Source: Candidatus Harpocratesius repetitus
Lineage (GTDB): Archaea; Asgardarchaeota; Lokiarchaeia; Sigyniarchaeales; Promethearchaeaceae
NCBI GenBank assembly: GCA_021498095.1
Contig: JAIZWK010000001.1
Coordinates: 2,467,666 to 2,531,665, forward strand
DNA: 64,000 nt
Reading direction: 5' to 3'
In this document: piece after piece, positions 28,755 to 37,379 of the stretch
How positions within the stretch are numbered: the first letter of the stretch is position 1
Layout of the letters: each line of letters opens with the position of its first letter
The notes under the pieces: generated by a model
The model's database searches: none
Told to the model about the DNA's origin: nothing
The model's input: the letters and a program-made list of their open reading frames with translations, nothing else
Translations under genes and position numbers: made by a program

Positions 28755-29666
28755 ATGGTAATTACTTCCCTAAATATTGTTCCTCATGGAATGCAGATAA
28801 TTCCGGGATTGGATCCGAAAGCATCTCCTGAATTTTCCAAAATGCATCAGTCAATGTTAGAATTGATTAAAATTCTTCGAAAAGAAAATCCTGATACCAT
28901 TGTATTATTTACACCTCATGGGTATCGGCTTGAACAAAAATTTTGTCTATACTATGCAGACACCCTACGCGCCTATTACCCAATATTAAACAGATCTAAT
29001 GTGGATGGAACCCAAATTCACTCTACTATCGAATTCTCAAGTGATATTGTATTATTAGATGATATTTGGGAAAAATTCAACTCATTAAAGAATCCCCCAT
29101 TTAAATTGGATAGAATTACATTAGGAACAAAAAATTATCCCATTCCTCTTGGATGGGGCGCGAGTGTTCCGTTATATTACTGCAATCAACCTGATTTTCA
29201 TCCAAAGATTGTCGTTGTTTCACTTCCTCGTGCGAGACTAAATATTATCAAATTTTATTCCGCGTTGAAAAGTTGTGGAGAATTCTTTGGAGAAATTGCG
29301 TTAAATACAAATAAAAAGTTTAGCATTTTCTTTAGTGGAGATTTAGCTCATACACATCAAGATTCGGAGAATTTTTCATTCCATCCATCAAGCAGGAAAT
29401 ATGATGAAGCAGTAATCACTTGGCTTCAAAATATTTCAAATAATAAGACCTTTAACACAATTCCTAAGGTAATTTTTGATTATGAAAGAAAAGCGCTTGC
29501 ATGTGGATTGTCAACGCTTTCAATAATGGAAGGATTTATTCATGTTATGCATAAAAGAAAAGGAGATGGAGATAGATACAGTGATTTGTCATTGAAATCC
29601 AAAATTCTTCAATATCTTCATCCTACTTACTTCGGTATGGTATTAAGCCATATCAGCTTAAATTAA
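28755..29666 (+). CDS. LigB-type (class III extradiol dioxygenase superfamily) protein
   Basis: The 303-residue protein has the LigB/MEMO fold marks: NIVPHG near the start, a TPHG after the first Rossmann-like strand, and FSGDLAHTH in the second half, carrying metal-ligand His residues. Relatives include the B subunits of protocatechuate-type dioxygenases and the MEMO/AmmeMemoRadiSam proteins. No A subunit or aromatic pathway gene is nearby, so ring cleavage cannot be claimed. Start at 28755 is set by the GTGA repeat. Confidence 0.8.
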   Translation: MVITSLNIVPHGMQIIPGLDPKASPEFSKMHQSMLELIKILRKENPDTIVLFTPHGYRLEQKFCLYYADTLRAYYPILNRSNVDGTQIHSTIEFSSDIVLLDDIWEKFNSLKNPPFKLDRITLGTKNYPIPLGWGASVPLYYCNQPDFHPKIVVVSLPRARLNIIKFYSALKSCGEFFGEIALNTNKKFSIFFSGDLAHTHQDSENFSFHPSSRKYDEAVITWLQNISNNKTFNTIPKVIFDYERKALACGLSTLSIMEGFIHVMHKRKGDGDRYSDLSLKSKILQYLHPTYFGMVLSHISLN

Positions 29667-29667
29667 C

Positions 29668-30618
29668 TTAAATCATCATGAAGTAACTACTTAGAGTATA
29701 GCGCGTCATTAAGTATAATTCACGTTTCATCATAAATCGAGAATGGTTAATTGCAAAACCAATAGCAGAAAAAATGATAAGAGCAAAGCCAATTCTCTGG
29801 AATAATCTCGTTGAATCTCCACTAAAACGCATAATAATTCCGACAATGCAAAGCAAAAGTAAATAAAAAAGAATTTTTAGATAACTTTGAAAATGATCTT
29901 GATAGAATTTTTGTAAAAAATTTGCTAATTCCAAAAATTCACGTATTTCTAATTGTCTGCGAGTTATTGGATTAGAATGAATGTTTATTCCCATTTTATC
30001 TAAATAATTATTAAATTCTAAAGAATGAATTTGTAAAGTAAACCGCTTTTGATTACTAAGCCTAACTAATCGAGCAATAACGAAGATTAATAAAGCAAGG
30101 AAAATTGAAGTGCTAATAATAATTTCGATTAAAAAATGTGGGCGAGGAGCATGATTTTTCGTTCGATTTAAGAATATTATTATAAAGACTCCCGCTATAA
30201 TACATAAAAATGAAAAATATGCAGAATTCCGATGATATTTCTCTTGTAAAGCTTGAAAAGTAGGATCATCCTTTAACACAAATTTTTGATGGAGATGATA
30301 AAAATCAATTACATTTCCTCCGCGCAACTGATAAGCTCGAGTTGGAGAATAATCTTTTTCATCAGGTTGGCTTAATAAATTTATCTTATAAAAAAATCTA
30401 ACCAATTGAATTAAAGATAATACAGTTGATACAATAGCCAGTAAAAGAAATTGCTCCAAAATGGATCGATCTAAAAGTGTTGTGCTAGAATCGAGTTCTA
30501 CAAGTAAGATCACAATACCAAACAAAGAAAACAGAAAAAATACAGCAACAAATGTGAGTAATTCATATGAAATAGGTTCATCTGAATTTGGAGAATTGTT
30601 TGATTCCATTATGTGCAC
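29668..30618 (-). CDS. Multi-pass membrane protein of unknown function
   Basis: 316 residues with a pair of hydrophobic segments at the start (about 25-80), a charged loop of about 50, a second pair (about 135-185) and a third pair (about 240-290). GTG at 30618 is chosen as start because GGGAG precedes it at good distance; an ATG lies three codons on. No family recognised. Its stop codon is one base from that of the LigB-type gene. Confidence 0.6.
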   Translation of the reverse strand: MHIMESNNSPNSDEPISYELLTFVAVFFLFSLFGIVILLVELDSSTTLLDRSILEQFLLLAIVSTVLSLIQLVRFFYKINLLSQPDEKDYSPTRAYQLRGGNVIDFYHLHQKFVLKDDPTFQALQEKYHRNSAYFSFLCIIAGVFIIIFLNRTKNHAPRPHFLIEIIISTSIFLALLIFVIARLVRLSNQKRFTLQIHSLEFNNYLDKMGINIHSNPITRRQLEIREFLELANFLQKFYQDHFQSYLKILFYLLLLCIVGIIMRFSGDSTRLFQRIGFALIIFSAIGFAINHSRFMMKRELYLMTRYTLSSYFMMI

Positions 30619-30801
30619 TATATCTGCTCCCTCTTCTTTTAAAATTATAAAATATACAATCTATTCTGTTTATTTTAGATAATCTCATTATTTTTGATAT
30701 ATTTATGATTATTTATCGTTTTAATTTTTATTTATGAAAAACTACTGTTTATGATAAAGGATCTATATCACACTACTTATAAAAAATTGTGGGTTTTTCA
30801 A

Positions 30802-31530
30802 TCAACCAAAATCAATATGATCAATTTGACAAAATAATAATCCATTTGTTAATAAGATGATTGAAAGCGCGAAGATCCAAAATTTTTGAAAGAATCCAGG
30901 ACGAATTTGAGCGATATAACTAAGAAGATAAAGAATCGATAATCCAAGAAAAACAAAGGCAAAAATTCGATAAAATGAAGACATTTCGATAAATACACCC
31001 ACTTTTTTATAAAAAATTAACAAAGCAATATTGACAGCGGTCATTCCAGCAAAAACGCAAGCTGTTGCAAAAATATGCATCCATTTTACTTGATCAATTG
31101 GTATTAATCCTTGAATAAACATACTGAATGCAGTAAAATACAGAAAAAAAACTAAAAGATTCATATGTTTTAAATAGATATAATAATGACGTAAAAGAAT
31201 TCCGAACATCATTGCAATGTTTGCCATTAAAACACAAAAGATAAGATAAAACCAATAAGCACGCATATTAGAAATGCCGTGTACTTGCATTTGTCCAATA
31301 TAACTAACAGGATGGAGAAAAAATCTATGATTATAAGATGTTACATTTCGAGCTATAAATAAACTGATGAAACTAAACAAAAAGTGAAGATAAAAGAGAA
31401 TTTGAAAAGTTGTTTTTGAAAATTGAAAATACTTGTTGCAAATTACAAAAAAAAACACATAACAAATACTTGCAATTAAATATTTCCCGTTTAAATTCTT
31501 TTTTAGAATTAGTTCTCTCTTCTCATTCAT
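30802..31530 (-). CDS. Seven-segment membrane protein, paralogue of the next gene
   Basis: 242 residues with about six or seven hydrophobic segments. It shares conserved points with the following gene: HPVSYIGQ after the second segment, a nearby Arg (NMRAY), and GLIPID before the H-rich segment. This pattern recalls DUF998/Frag1-like membrane proteins, but the match is weak. The role is unknown. The pair are separated by 72 bp, same strand. Confidence 0.6.
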   Translation of the reverse strand: MNEKRELILKKNLNGKYLIASICYVFFFVICNKYFQFSKTTFQILFYLHFLFSFISLFIARNVTSYNHRFFLHPVSYIGQMQVHGISNMRAYWFYLIFCVLMANIAMMFGILLRHYYIYLKHMNLLVFFLYFTAFSMFIQGLIPIDQVKWMHIFATACVFAGMTAVNIALLIFYKKVGVFIEMSSFYRIFAFVFLGLSILYLLSYIAQIRPGFFQKFWIFALSIILLTNGLLFCQIDHIDFG

Positions 31531-31602
31531 CGTCTATTCTTCTGTTCAAATTTTATTCTTCAATTTTTTATTCATTCATATATTCTTATTTTTTTTATTT
31601 AT

Positions 31603-32304
31603 TTATAGATAAGTGATGATTTGAATTAGGCCCTCAATTTGAGCCAATAATCCAATAAAACTTCCGATAAACCAAAAATTCTGGAATAAAGAAGCTTTTT
31701 TTTGGATGATATAAGCAATTAAATAAAGTGAAGCACCGATAAGATGAATTATTCCTCCAATATAAACCATAATTGATACAAACACGCTATATCTTTGCAT
31801 GTATAAAAAATAGGCAGTAATTATAATAGTAATCGCATAATGAAGTCCAAAAAGTGTAAATGTAACCATTAAATGTTGCGGGCGCGATTCATTTATTGGA
31901 ATTATCCCCATAAGAATAACTAAAACTACACAAATATAAAGAACAAATGCAGTTGCTTGTAAATATGGATTAAAAGAAAAATAATTTCGAAGAATTGCAG
32001 CTATAAAATAAAACATTGAAGCAAATCCTAAGAAAAAAACTTGAACAACATACATAGCCCGAGTATTAGGTTGATTAAAAACATTAGTTTGACCCAAATA
32101 ACAAACAGGATGCTTTTTAAAACTGTGGGGATAAACTGCAATTTTTGCTGCAATTTGAGCACCTGTATAAGAGATAGGAATAAATAGAACATACAACCAA
32201 TTTGGATGAAAAATTGGGATTTTCATAAAAAGATCGGAAAGAATAATAATTAAAATCACTAAAATAGTGATAATGATTCGGAGATTTCTTCCAAATTGTG
32301 CCAT
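31603..32304 (-). CDS. Seven-segment membrane protein, paralogue of the preceding gene
   Basis: The ATG at 32304 is preferred; the frame is open to a TTG at 32328, which lies inside a duplicated promoter-like repeat. The conserved points HPVCYLGQ, TRAMY and MGIIPI match its neighbour at 30802-31530, so the two arose by tandem duplication. Weak resemblance to DUF998/Frag1-like proteins. It is transcribed divergently from the deaminase gene. Confidence 0.6.
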   Translation of the reverse strand: MAQFGRNLRIIITILVILIIILSDLFMKIPIFHPNWLYVLFIPISYTGAQIAAKIAVYPHSFKKHPVCYLGQTNVFNQPNTRAMYVVQVFFLGFASMFYFIAAILRNYFSFNPYLQATAFVLYICVVLVILMGIIPINESRPQHLMVTFTLFGLHYAITIIITAYFLYMQRYSVFVSIMVYIGGIIHLIGASLYLIAYIIQKKASLFQNFWFIGSFIGLLAQIEGLIQIITYL

Positions 32305-32316
32305 AATATTCTTCTC

Positions 32317-32411
32317 TACTCTTTTCAAATAAATGATTAGAAATTATTTATATTATAATAAATATATTGGGATACTCTTTTCAAATAAATGATTAGAAAT
32401 TATTTATATTA
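32317..32411. repeat. Duplicated 39-bp promoter-like unit
   Basis: The 39 bp at 32317-32355 recur exactly at 32373-32411, a 56-bp period. Each unit contains TTTATATT, an archaeal TATA-like box. The second box lies about 35 bp before the deaminase ATG, which predicts a nearly leaderless transcript. Confidence 0.85.
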
Positions 32412-32440
32412 AAAAAATTTTAATAAAATGTGAATAAAGA

Positions 32441-32965
32441 ATGAATGCAAATTCAATGACATTTTCTAATGAATTATTTAATTGGTGTGAGAATTTCCCA
32501 TATCAAGATAATCGACGTCCTAATTGGGATGAATATTTTCTATTATTAGCGTATATCGCCAGTAGAAGGAGTTCTTGTTGGAGGAAAAAAGTAGGCGCGG
32601 TGATTGTAAAAGATAAAGCTGTAATTTCAACAGGATACAATGGTGCCCCAGCACCTCAAATCAATTGTTTAGAATTGGGCGAATGTTATCGAGATGTACA
32701 TAACATAGCAAGTGGTACAGAACTTGAAAAATGTCGAGCTTCAGGATCGCATGCAGAATCCAATGCAATTGCTTTAGCTGCAAAAAATGGGCATTCCACG
32801 GCTGGAGCGACACTGTATTTATTCGGACACAATTATATTTGTAATGTATGCCGAGGAATTATTGCAAATGCTTATATATCTCGAGTCGTGCATCTGAAAG
32901 AAGATGGATCTGTTGTTGAATTCGATGTCTTTAAAGATTGGAATAAAAATCCACTTGATTCCTAA
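32441..32965 (+). CDS. dCMP deaminase-like cytidine/deoxycytidylate deaminase
   Basis: The 174-residue protein has the dCMP deaminase family pattern: RRPNWDEYFLLLAYIASRRS at the start, KVGAVIVKD, STGYNGAP, HAESNA with the zinc His and catalytic Glu, and CNVC with the two zinc Cys. The usual Pro before the first Cys is replaced (YICNVC). The enzyme turns dCMP into dUMP for thymidylate synthesis. Extra Cys residues between the GYNGAP and HAE motifs match the second zinc site seen in some dCMP deaminases. The gene stands alone behind the duplicated TATA unit. Confidence 0.88.
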   Translation: MNANSMTFSNELFNWCENFPYQDNRRPNWDEYFLLLAYIASRRSSCWRKKVGAVIVKDKAVISTGYNGAPAPQINCLELGECYRDVHNIASGTELEKCRASGSHAESNAIALAAKNGHSTAGATLYLFGHNYICNVCRGIIANAYISRVVHLKEDGSVVEFDVFKDWNKNPLDS

Positions 32966-33093
32966 TTGAAAGTATTTATTGACAATCAAAATTATAAACT
33001 TAACCATTTTTTCAATGGAAAGTTCACTTTTGGCTGAAGAATTTCGATTGTTCAACCTTAAAGAATATAAAGTAAGTATTTTTTAACTTTTTG

Positions 33094-34872
33094 ATGAAAG
33101 GGATGAAAGGAAGTAAATGGGTCGCTAAATTAGCATTTCAGTATCCAATAACCACAATCTATGTAATAATTGTTTCAATTATAGAAGTTTTGTTGTTCAT
33201 CTTTCCAATATCAATAACTGCGCAGTTGATCGAAGCATTATTGAATGGAGCAACCATGAAAGATGTTCAATCAGATCTTTTTTTTCTTTTTGGTCTGGCT
33301 CTTTTCCAAGCTTTGATTTTCTTTTCTATTTCGTTTTTAAATGAAGTTATTGCGCATAGGGTTACCACTGATATGACACAAGAGTTATTTGAATCACTTC
33401 AATATCGGAGTTTAACTTATCATGATGGTAAAGATGTTGGTGAAATTATGGCGCGAGCCACGGGAGACACAAGAACTGTAAATATTGCAATTTCACCTGC
33501 AGTACGAATATTCTTAGAAATTTTGACACTTTGGTCTGTTATTTTCATACTTACTGCTTTGGTTCATTGGGTACTATTACTCTGGGCAATTATTGTGTTT
33601 GTTTTATTTACAATTACGACCTTCTTTTATGCAAAAAAGCTTGTTCCCTATACAGTTAATCTTAGAGAGAAATTTGGTGAATTATCAGAAACAACTAATA
33701 CATATTTCACAGGTATACGCGAAATTAAATCATTTGTTTCCCAATCTTGGGCAAAACGAAAATATGGTAAAAAAGTTATGCAATATCGCTCTATTGAATT
33801 AGCTTCAGGAAAACGAGGAGCATGGTTTTACCCAATGTTGGTAGTTACCTTCTTTTCTGCATCAATTATTGTATTAACTCTCTTTTTTGCTTTTAAGGGG
33901 ATATTTGGAGTCACATTTAGTGATGTTATCAAATTATCAAGCATGATAACCCTTCTTACCGGAATGTCCGAAGAGATGGGATGGTCTACAGAATTCTTGA
34001 TTCGAGGAAATACATCAGCAAATAGAATTTATAACATTATTCATGAAAATGATCCTGGTTCTTTTTCTGATGGAAAAGAAGAATTTAATTCAAACCAATC
34101 TGATATCGAATTCCGCAATGTATCATTCAAATATCGATCAAATCTTCCTTGGGCTCTAAGAAATGTTTCTTTCAAAGTAAATAAAAATCAGACAATTGCA
34201 ATAGTGGGTTCACCAGGATCTGGCAAATCAACAATTGCTAAATTAATTCAACGCTTATATCTTCCTAATGAGGGAGAAATTCTCTTAGGAGGACGACCAA
34301 TTCAAGAATATTCAAATAAATCACTTCGAAAAAACATAGCCACAGTTGAACAAGATATTTTTCTTTTCAATACGACAATAAAGGAAAATATTCGGTTCGG
34401 AAAGCCATCTGCTACAGACGAAGAAGTAATACAAGCAGCAAAACTTGCCAAAGCACATAATTTCATTATGGAATTACCACAAAAATATAATAATCTTATC
34501 GGAGAAGGGGGTATTAGATTATCGGGGGGACAAGCTCAACGTTTATCGATAGCAAGAGCATTATTGGTAAACCCTTCGATTCTATTGATGGATGATGGGG
34601 CATCAGCTCTTGATGCTCAAACAGAAATTCAAATTCAAAATGCAATATCTAATATTTTGAAAACGCATACCACAATCATAACCACACATCGACTTTCGAT
34701 TATAAGTAAGGTTGATTTGGTTATCATATTGGAAAGAGGAGAAATTGTCGGATTAGGAACACATGAACAATTGATCCGTTCGAATTCTTTCTATAGGCGC
34801 CTTTTTGAGCGACACTATGAGCTTCCTCCTATTGAGGAGGTTTTAATAAATACTGAAGTTGTAGGAGAATAA
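33094..34872 (+). CDS. Heterodimeric ABC exporter subunit with degenerate catalytic site
   Basis: ATG at 33094 is preferred to a TTG three bases earlier. A type IV ABC exporter half: six membrane segments (residues about 15-300) then an ATPase with Walker A GSPGSGKS, signature LSGGQAQR, Walker B LLMDDG and switch His in THRLS. The catalytic Glu after Walker B is replaced by Asp. In heterodimeric exporters this is the mark of the subunit forming the non-hydrolysing site. The partner follows three bases after the stop. The substrate (lipid, peptide or drug) is unknown. Confidence 0.92.
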   Translation: MKGMKGSKWVAKLAFQYPITTIYVIIVSIIEVLLFIFPISITAQLIEALLNGATMKDVQSDLFFLFGLALFQALIFFSISFLNEVIAHRVTTDMTQELFESLQYRSLTYHDGKDVGEIMARATGDTRTVNIAISPAVRIFLEILTLWSVIFILTALVHWVLLLWAIIVFVLFTITTFFYAKKLVPYTVNLREKFGELSETTNTYFTGIREIKSFVSQSWAKRKYGKKVMQYRSIELASGKRGAWFYPMLVVTFFSASIIVLTLFFAFKGIFGVTFSDVIKLSSMITLLTGMSEEMGWSTEFLIRGNTSANRIYNIIHENDPGSFSDGKEEFNSNQSDIEFRNVSFKYRSNLPWALRNVSFKVNKNQTIAIVGSPGSGKSTIAKLIQRLYLPNEGEILLGGRPIQEYSNKSLRKNIATVEQDIFLFNTTIKENIRFGKPSATDEEVIQAAKLAKAHNFIMELPQKYNNLIGEGGIRLSGGQAQRLSIARALLVNPSILLMDDGASALDAQTEIQIQNAISNILKTHTTIITTHRLSIISKVDLVIILERGEIVGLGTHEQLIRSNSFYRRLFERHYELPPIEEVLINTEVVGE

Positions 34873-34875
34873 AAA

Positions 34876-36888
34876 ATGAGTGTAGATCTTGAAGATACAA
34901 AAATTCATAAAGTAGATAAAATCAATACATTAAAGAAAAAACAAGGAGAATTCAGTAAATTATTTGGTATTTTTTTTGATTCTTCTCTTCAATCGCTAGA
35001 TGAGATGAAAAAAAGAACTCAAAAAACTACAAGCAAAATTAAATCTCCTAATTTAAAAAGTGAAAACATAAAAAAATCCATTTCTAAACTACAAAAAATA
35101 CAAAAAAAAAGAAAACACTCAGATAAAGAATTACTAAACTATTTATGGAGCTATATTGTACCTAATAAGCAGAAATTTTATATTGTAAGTATTTTGATGC
35201 TGGTTAATGTTGGATTGGGAATTCTAAGCCCTCTATTATATCAAAAAGCATTAGCTTTAATAGAAGAAGCAAGCATTAATCCTAATCTATCTCGAATTTT
35301 TCCATTTCTTTTAACTTACTTCATAATCGTCATGGTATTATGGTTTACAAATGTAATTCAGCGAATTTTCACAATTCAGTTGAATAGCTTTACAACAAAT
35401 GCAATGCGTACGCAAGTTTTTAATGAAATTTTGCAAAATTCTGTTTCCTTTTTCGATCATTCAGAAACTGGAGTTTTAACAAGTAATATTACTAATGATA
35501 TTCAAGAATTATATGAAACTGGAGAGCGGTTTGTTGTTGTTTTTACGAGTTTGATTAGGCTAATTGTAACCGTTTCAATTCTTTTCAGCTTTTCACCACG
35601 AATAACGGCTATTTCAATGGCATTTCTTCCTATTTTTTTCTTTATTTCAATGGCACTACGAAAATTTCAAAGAAGAGTTGCACGAATTTGGCGGAAAAAT
35701 TTTGGAAAAGTAAATCAAAGTTTTTCGGAATCAATGAGATCTATCAATATTTCAAAAGCATTTGAACGAGAAGAAGAAAATATTAGACGGTTCCATAAAT
35801 TAAATGAATTAACCTACAAATCATCTGTAAAACGTGGATTAGGTATTTTTATTATGGGTCCAATCAGCGATTTCCTCCGACATGTACTGCTCATCATTAT
35901 TTTATGGATTGGAACCTTAGAATATAATAATGCTCATATTACGCTTGCTGCATTTTCTTTGTTTATTTTTATGTTTGACTATTATTTCTATCCAATTATA
36001 GCTTTAGCACGCCATTATAATCGTTTTCAATCTTTATTTGGAATCTTAGAACGATTATTAGAAAGTAGCGAACAATTAGGTTTAAAAGAACCAGCAGATT
36101 ATGAGATGGAGGCTTTAGATATCCATGGTGAATTAGAATTAAGACATGTAAATTTTGAATACCAAGAGAATAATCCAATATTAAAAGATATTTCCTTTAA
36201 AGCTAAATCTGGCCAAAGAATTGCTTTAGTTGGTCCAACAGGAGCGGGAAAGACAACAATTGCTTCAATTCTGATGCGTTTCTATAAGATTAAATCAGGA
36301 GAAATCCTTATTGACGGTAAAAATATTTTAGATTATCCATTAAGTGCTTTAAGAAAATCGATTGGTTTGGTTAGTCAGCGAGTATTATTGATTAAAGGAA
36401 CAATTCGGGATAACCTTTTATTAGGAAATGAGCAAGCAACAGATGAAGAAATATGGAATGCCTTAGATATGGTACAAGCGCGAGAATTTATAGAGATGCT
36501 TCCTAATGGATTAGACTCTTTTGTTAATGAAAAAGGGAAAAACCTTTCCGCTGGACAGCGACAAATGCTTTCATTCGCTCGTGTTTTATTAGCTAATCCG
36601 AAATTAATTATTCTAGATGAAGCCACTTCAGCAGTGGATCTTTATACTGAGTCAAAAATACAAGATGCTATTGATATTATGCTTGAAGGTCGTACAAGTT
36701 TAGTTATAGCGCATCGATTAACAACGATTTTAAAAAGTGATCTAATTTTAGTTATTGATCAAGGAAAATTATTACAACAAGGAACTCATGAAGAATTAAT
36801 GGAACAATCTGGGCCTTATAAAAAGATGTATCAATTGTATTTTGAGACGCAATCTGCAAAATATTTGGAAAAAATAAAGAAAAATTAA
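34876..36888 (+). CDS. Heterodimeric ABC exporter subunit with catalytic Glu
   Basis: Partner of the preceding subunit. A charged cytoplasmic extension of about 90 residues precedes the six membrane segments; the ATPase has Walker A GPTGAGKT, Walker B LIILDEATS with the catalytic Glu, switch His in IAHRL, and a non-canonical signature LSAGQRQM. Together the pair makes one normal site (this Walker B with the partner's LSGGQ) and one degenerate site (partner Asp with LSAGQ), the standard heterodimer layout. The long N-terminal extension is not typical and is rich in Lys and Ser. Confidence 0.92.
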   Translation: MSVDLEDTKIHKVDKINTLKKKQGEFSKLFGIFFDSSLQSLDEMKKRTQKTTSKIKSPNLKSENIKKSISKLQKIQKKRKHSDKELLNYLWSYIVPNKQKFYIVSILMLVNVGLGILSPLLYQKALALIEEASINPNLSRIFPFLLTYFIIVMVLWFTNVIQRIFTIQLNSFTTNAMRTQVFNEILQNSVSFFDHSETGVLTSNITNDIQELYETGERFVVVFTSLIRLIVTVSILFSFSPRITAISMAFLPIFFFISMALRKFQRRVARIWRKNFGKVNQSFSESMRSINISKAFEREEENIRRFHKLNELTYKSSVKRGLGIFIMGPISDFLRHVLLIIILWIGTLEYNNAHITLAAFSLFIFMFDYYFYPIIALARHYNRFQSLFGILERLLESSEQLGLKEPADYEMEALDIHGELELRHVNFEYQENNPILKDISFKAKSGQRIALVGPTGAGKTTIASILMRFYKIKSGEILIDGKNILDYPLSALRKSIGLVSQRVLLIKGTIRDNLLLGNEQATDEEIWNALDMVQAREFIEMLPNGLDSFVNEKGKNLSAGQRQMLSFARVLLANPKLIILDEATSAVDLYTESKIQDAIDIMLEGRTSLVIAHRLTTILKSDLILVIDQGKLLQQGTHEELMEQSGPYKKMYQLYFETQSAKYLEKIKKN

Positions 36889-37028
36889 TTAGCGCTTGTA
36901 TTATTATATTTTTCCAGAGAAGCTTCTTTAAATTTTATTTTTATTCTTGTTGTATTCTTGGATTATTCTTGGGTTATTCTTTTTTTTATTTTTCGCTTTA
37001 ATGCAATGTTATTTCCTTAACAGCTGTA

Positions 37029-37262
37029 TTATGAGAGGAATTCGTATTCCACGACAGTAGCTAATGCTAATACACCTGCTCCAATTACAAAGCCACGCCA
37101 AACCCAAATATTAACTTCTGCGACTTTTAACATTAATCCAATTACTATTAATACTACAGCAGATAATAATGTAATAAAAATAATCGTAATCGAAAGATAA
37201 GATTTATCTTTAGCAAGCCAGGCTAATCGATTTGATTTTTCAGCAATTTGATCATCATTCAT
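37029..37262 (-). CDS. Small two-segment membrane protein
   Basis: 77 residues: a polar N-terminus (about 1-22) and two hydrophobic segments (about 23-46 and 52-70). No family recognised. Free-standing between two larger genes; its codon use looks like a real gene. Possible helper of the neighbouring wHTH gene, without evidence. Confidence 0.5.
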   Translation of the reverse strand: MNDDQIAEKSNRLAWLAKDKSYLSITIIFITLLSAVVLIVIGLMLKVAEVNIWVWRGFVIGAGVLALATVVEYEFLS

Positions 37263-37379
37263 ATTTTTAATAACAGTAAATCCAATTAAAATCTATTTCA
37301 AATTAAAATAAAGTATTATCCTAAAATTTCAATGGTTAAAATTCTTATATTTTGATTTAATTATTATTAATCTGATTAT

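Noticed and set aside
28755..29666. Aromatic ring-cleaving pathway
   Set aside because: Only one LigB-type gene is present and no partner or pathway gene is near, so ring cleavage is not supported.
36943..36990. Tandem ATTCTTG-like repeats after the ABC exporter
   Set aside because: Imperfect and T-rich; best seen as ordinary terminator-like DNA.
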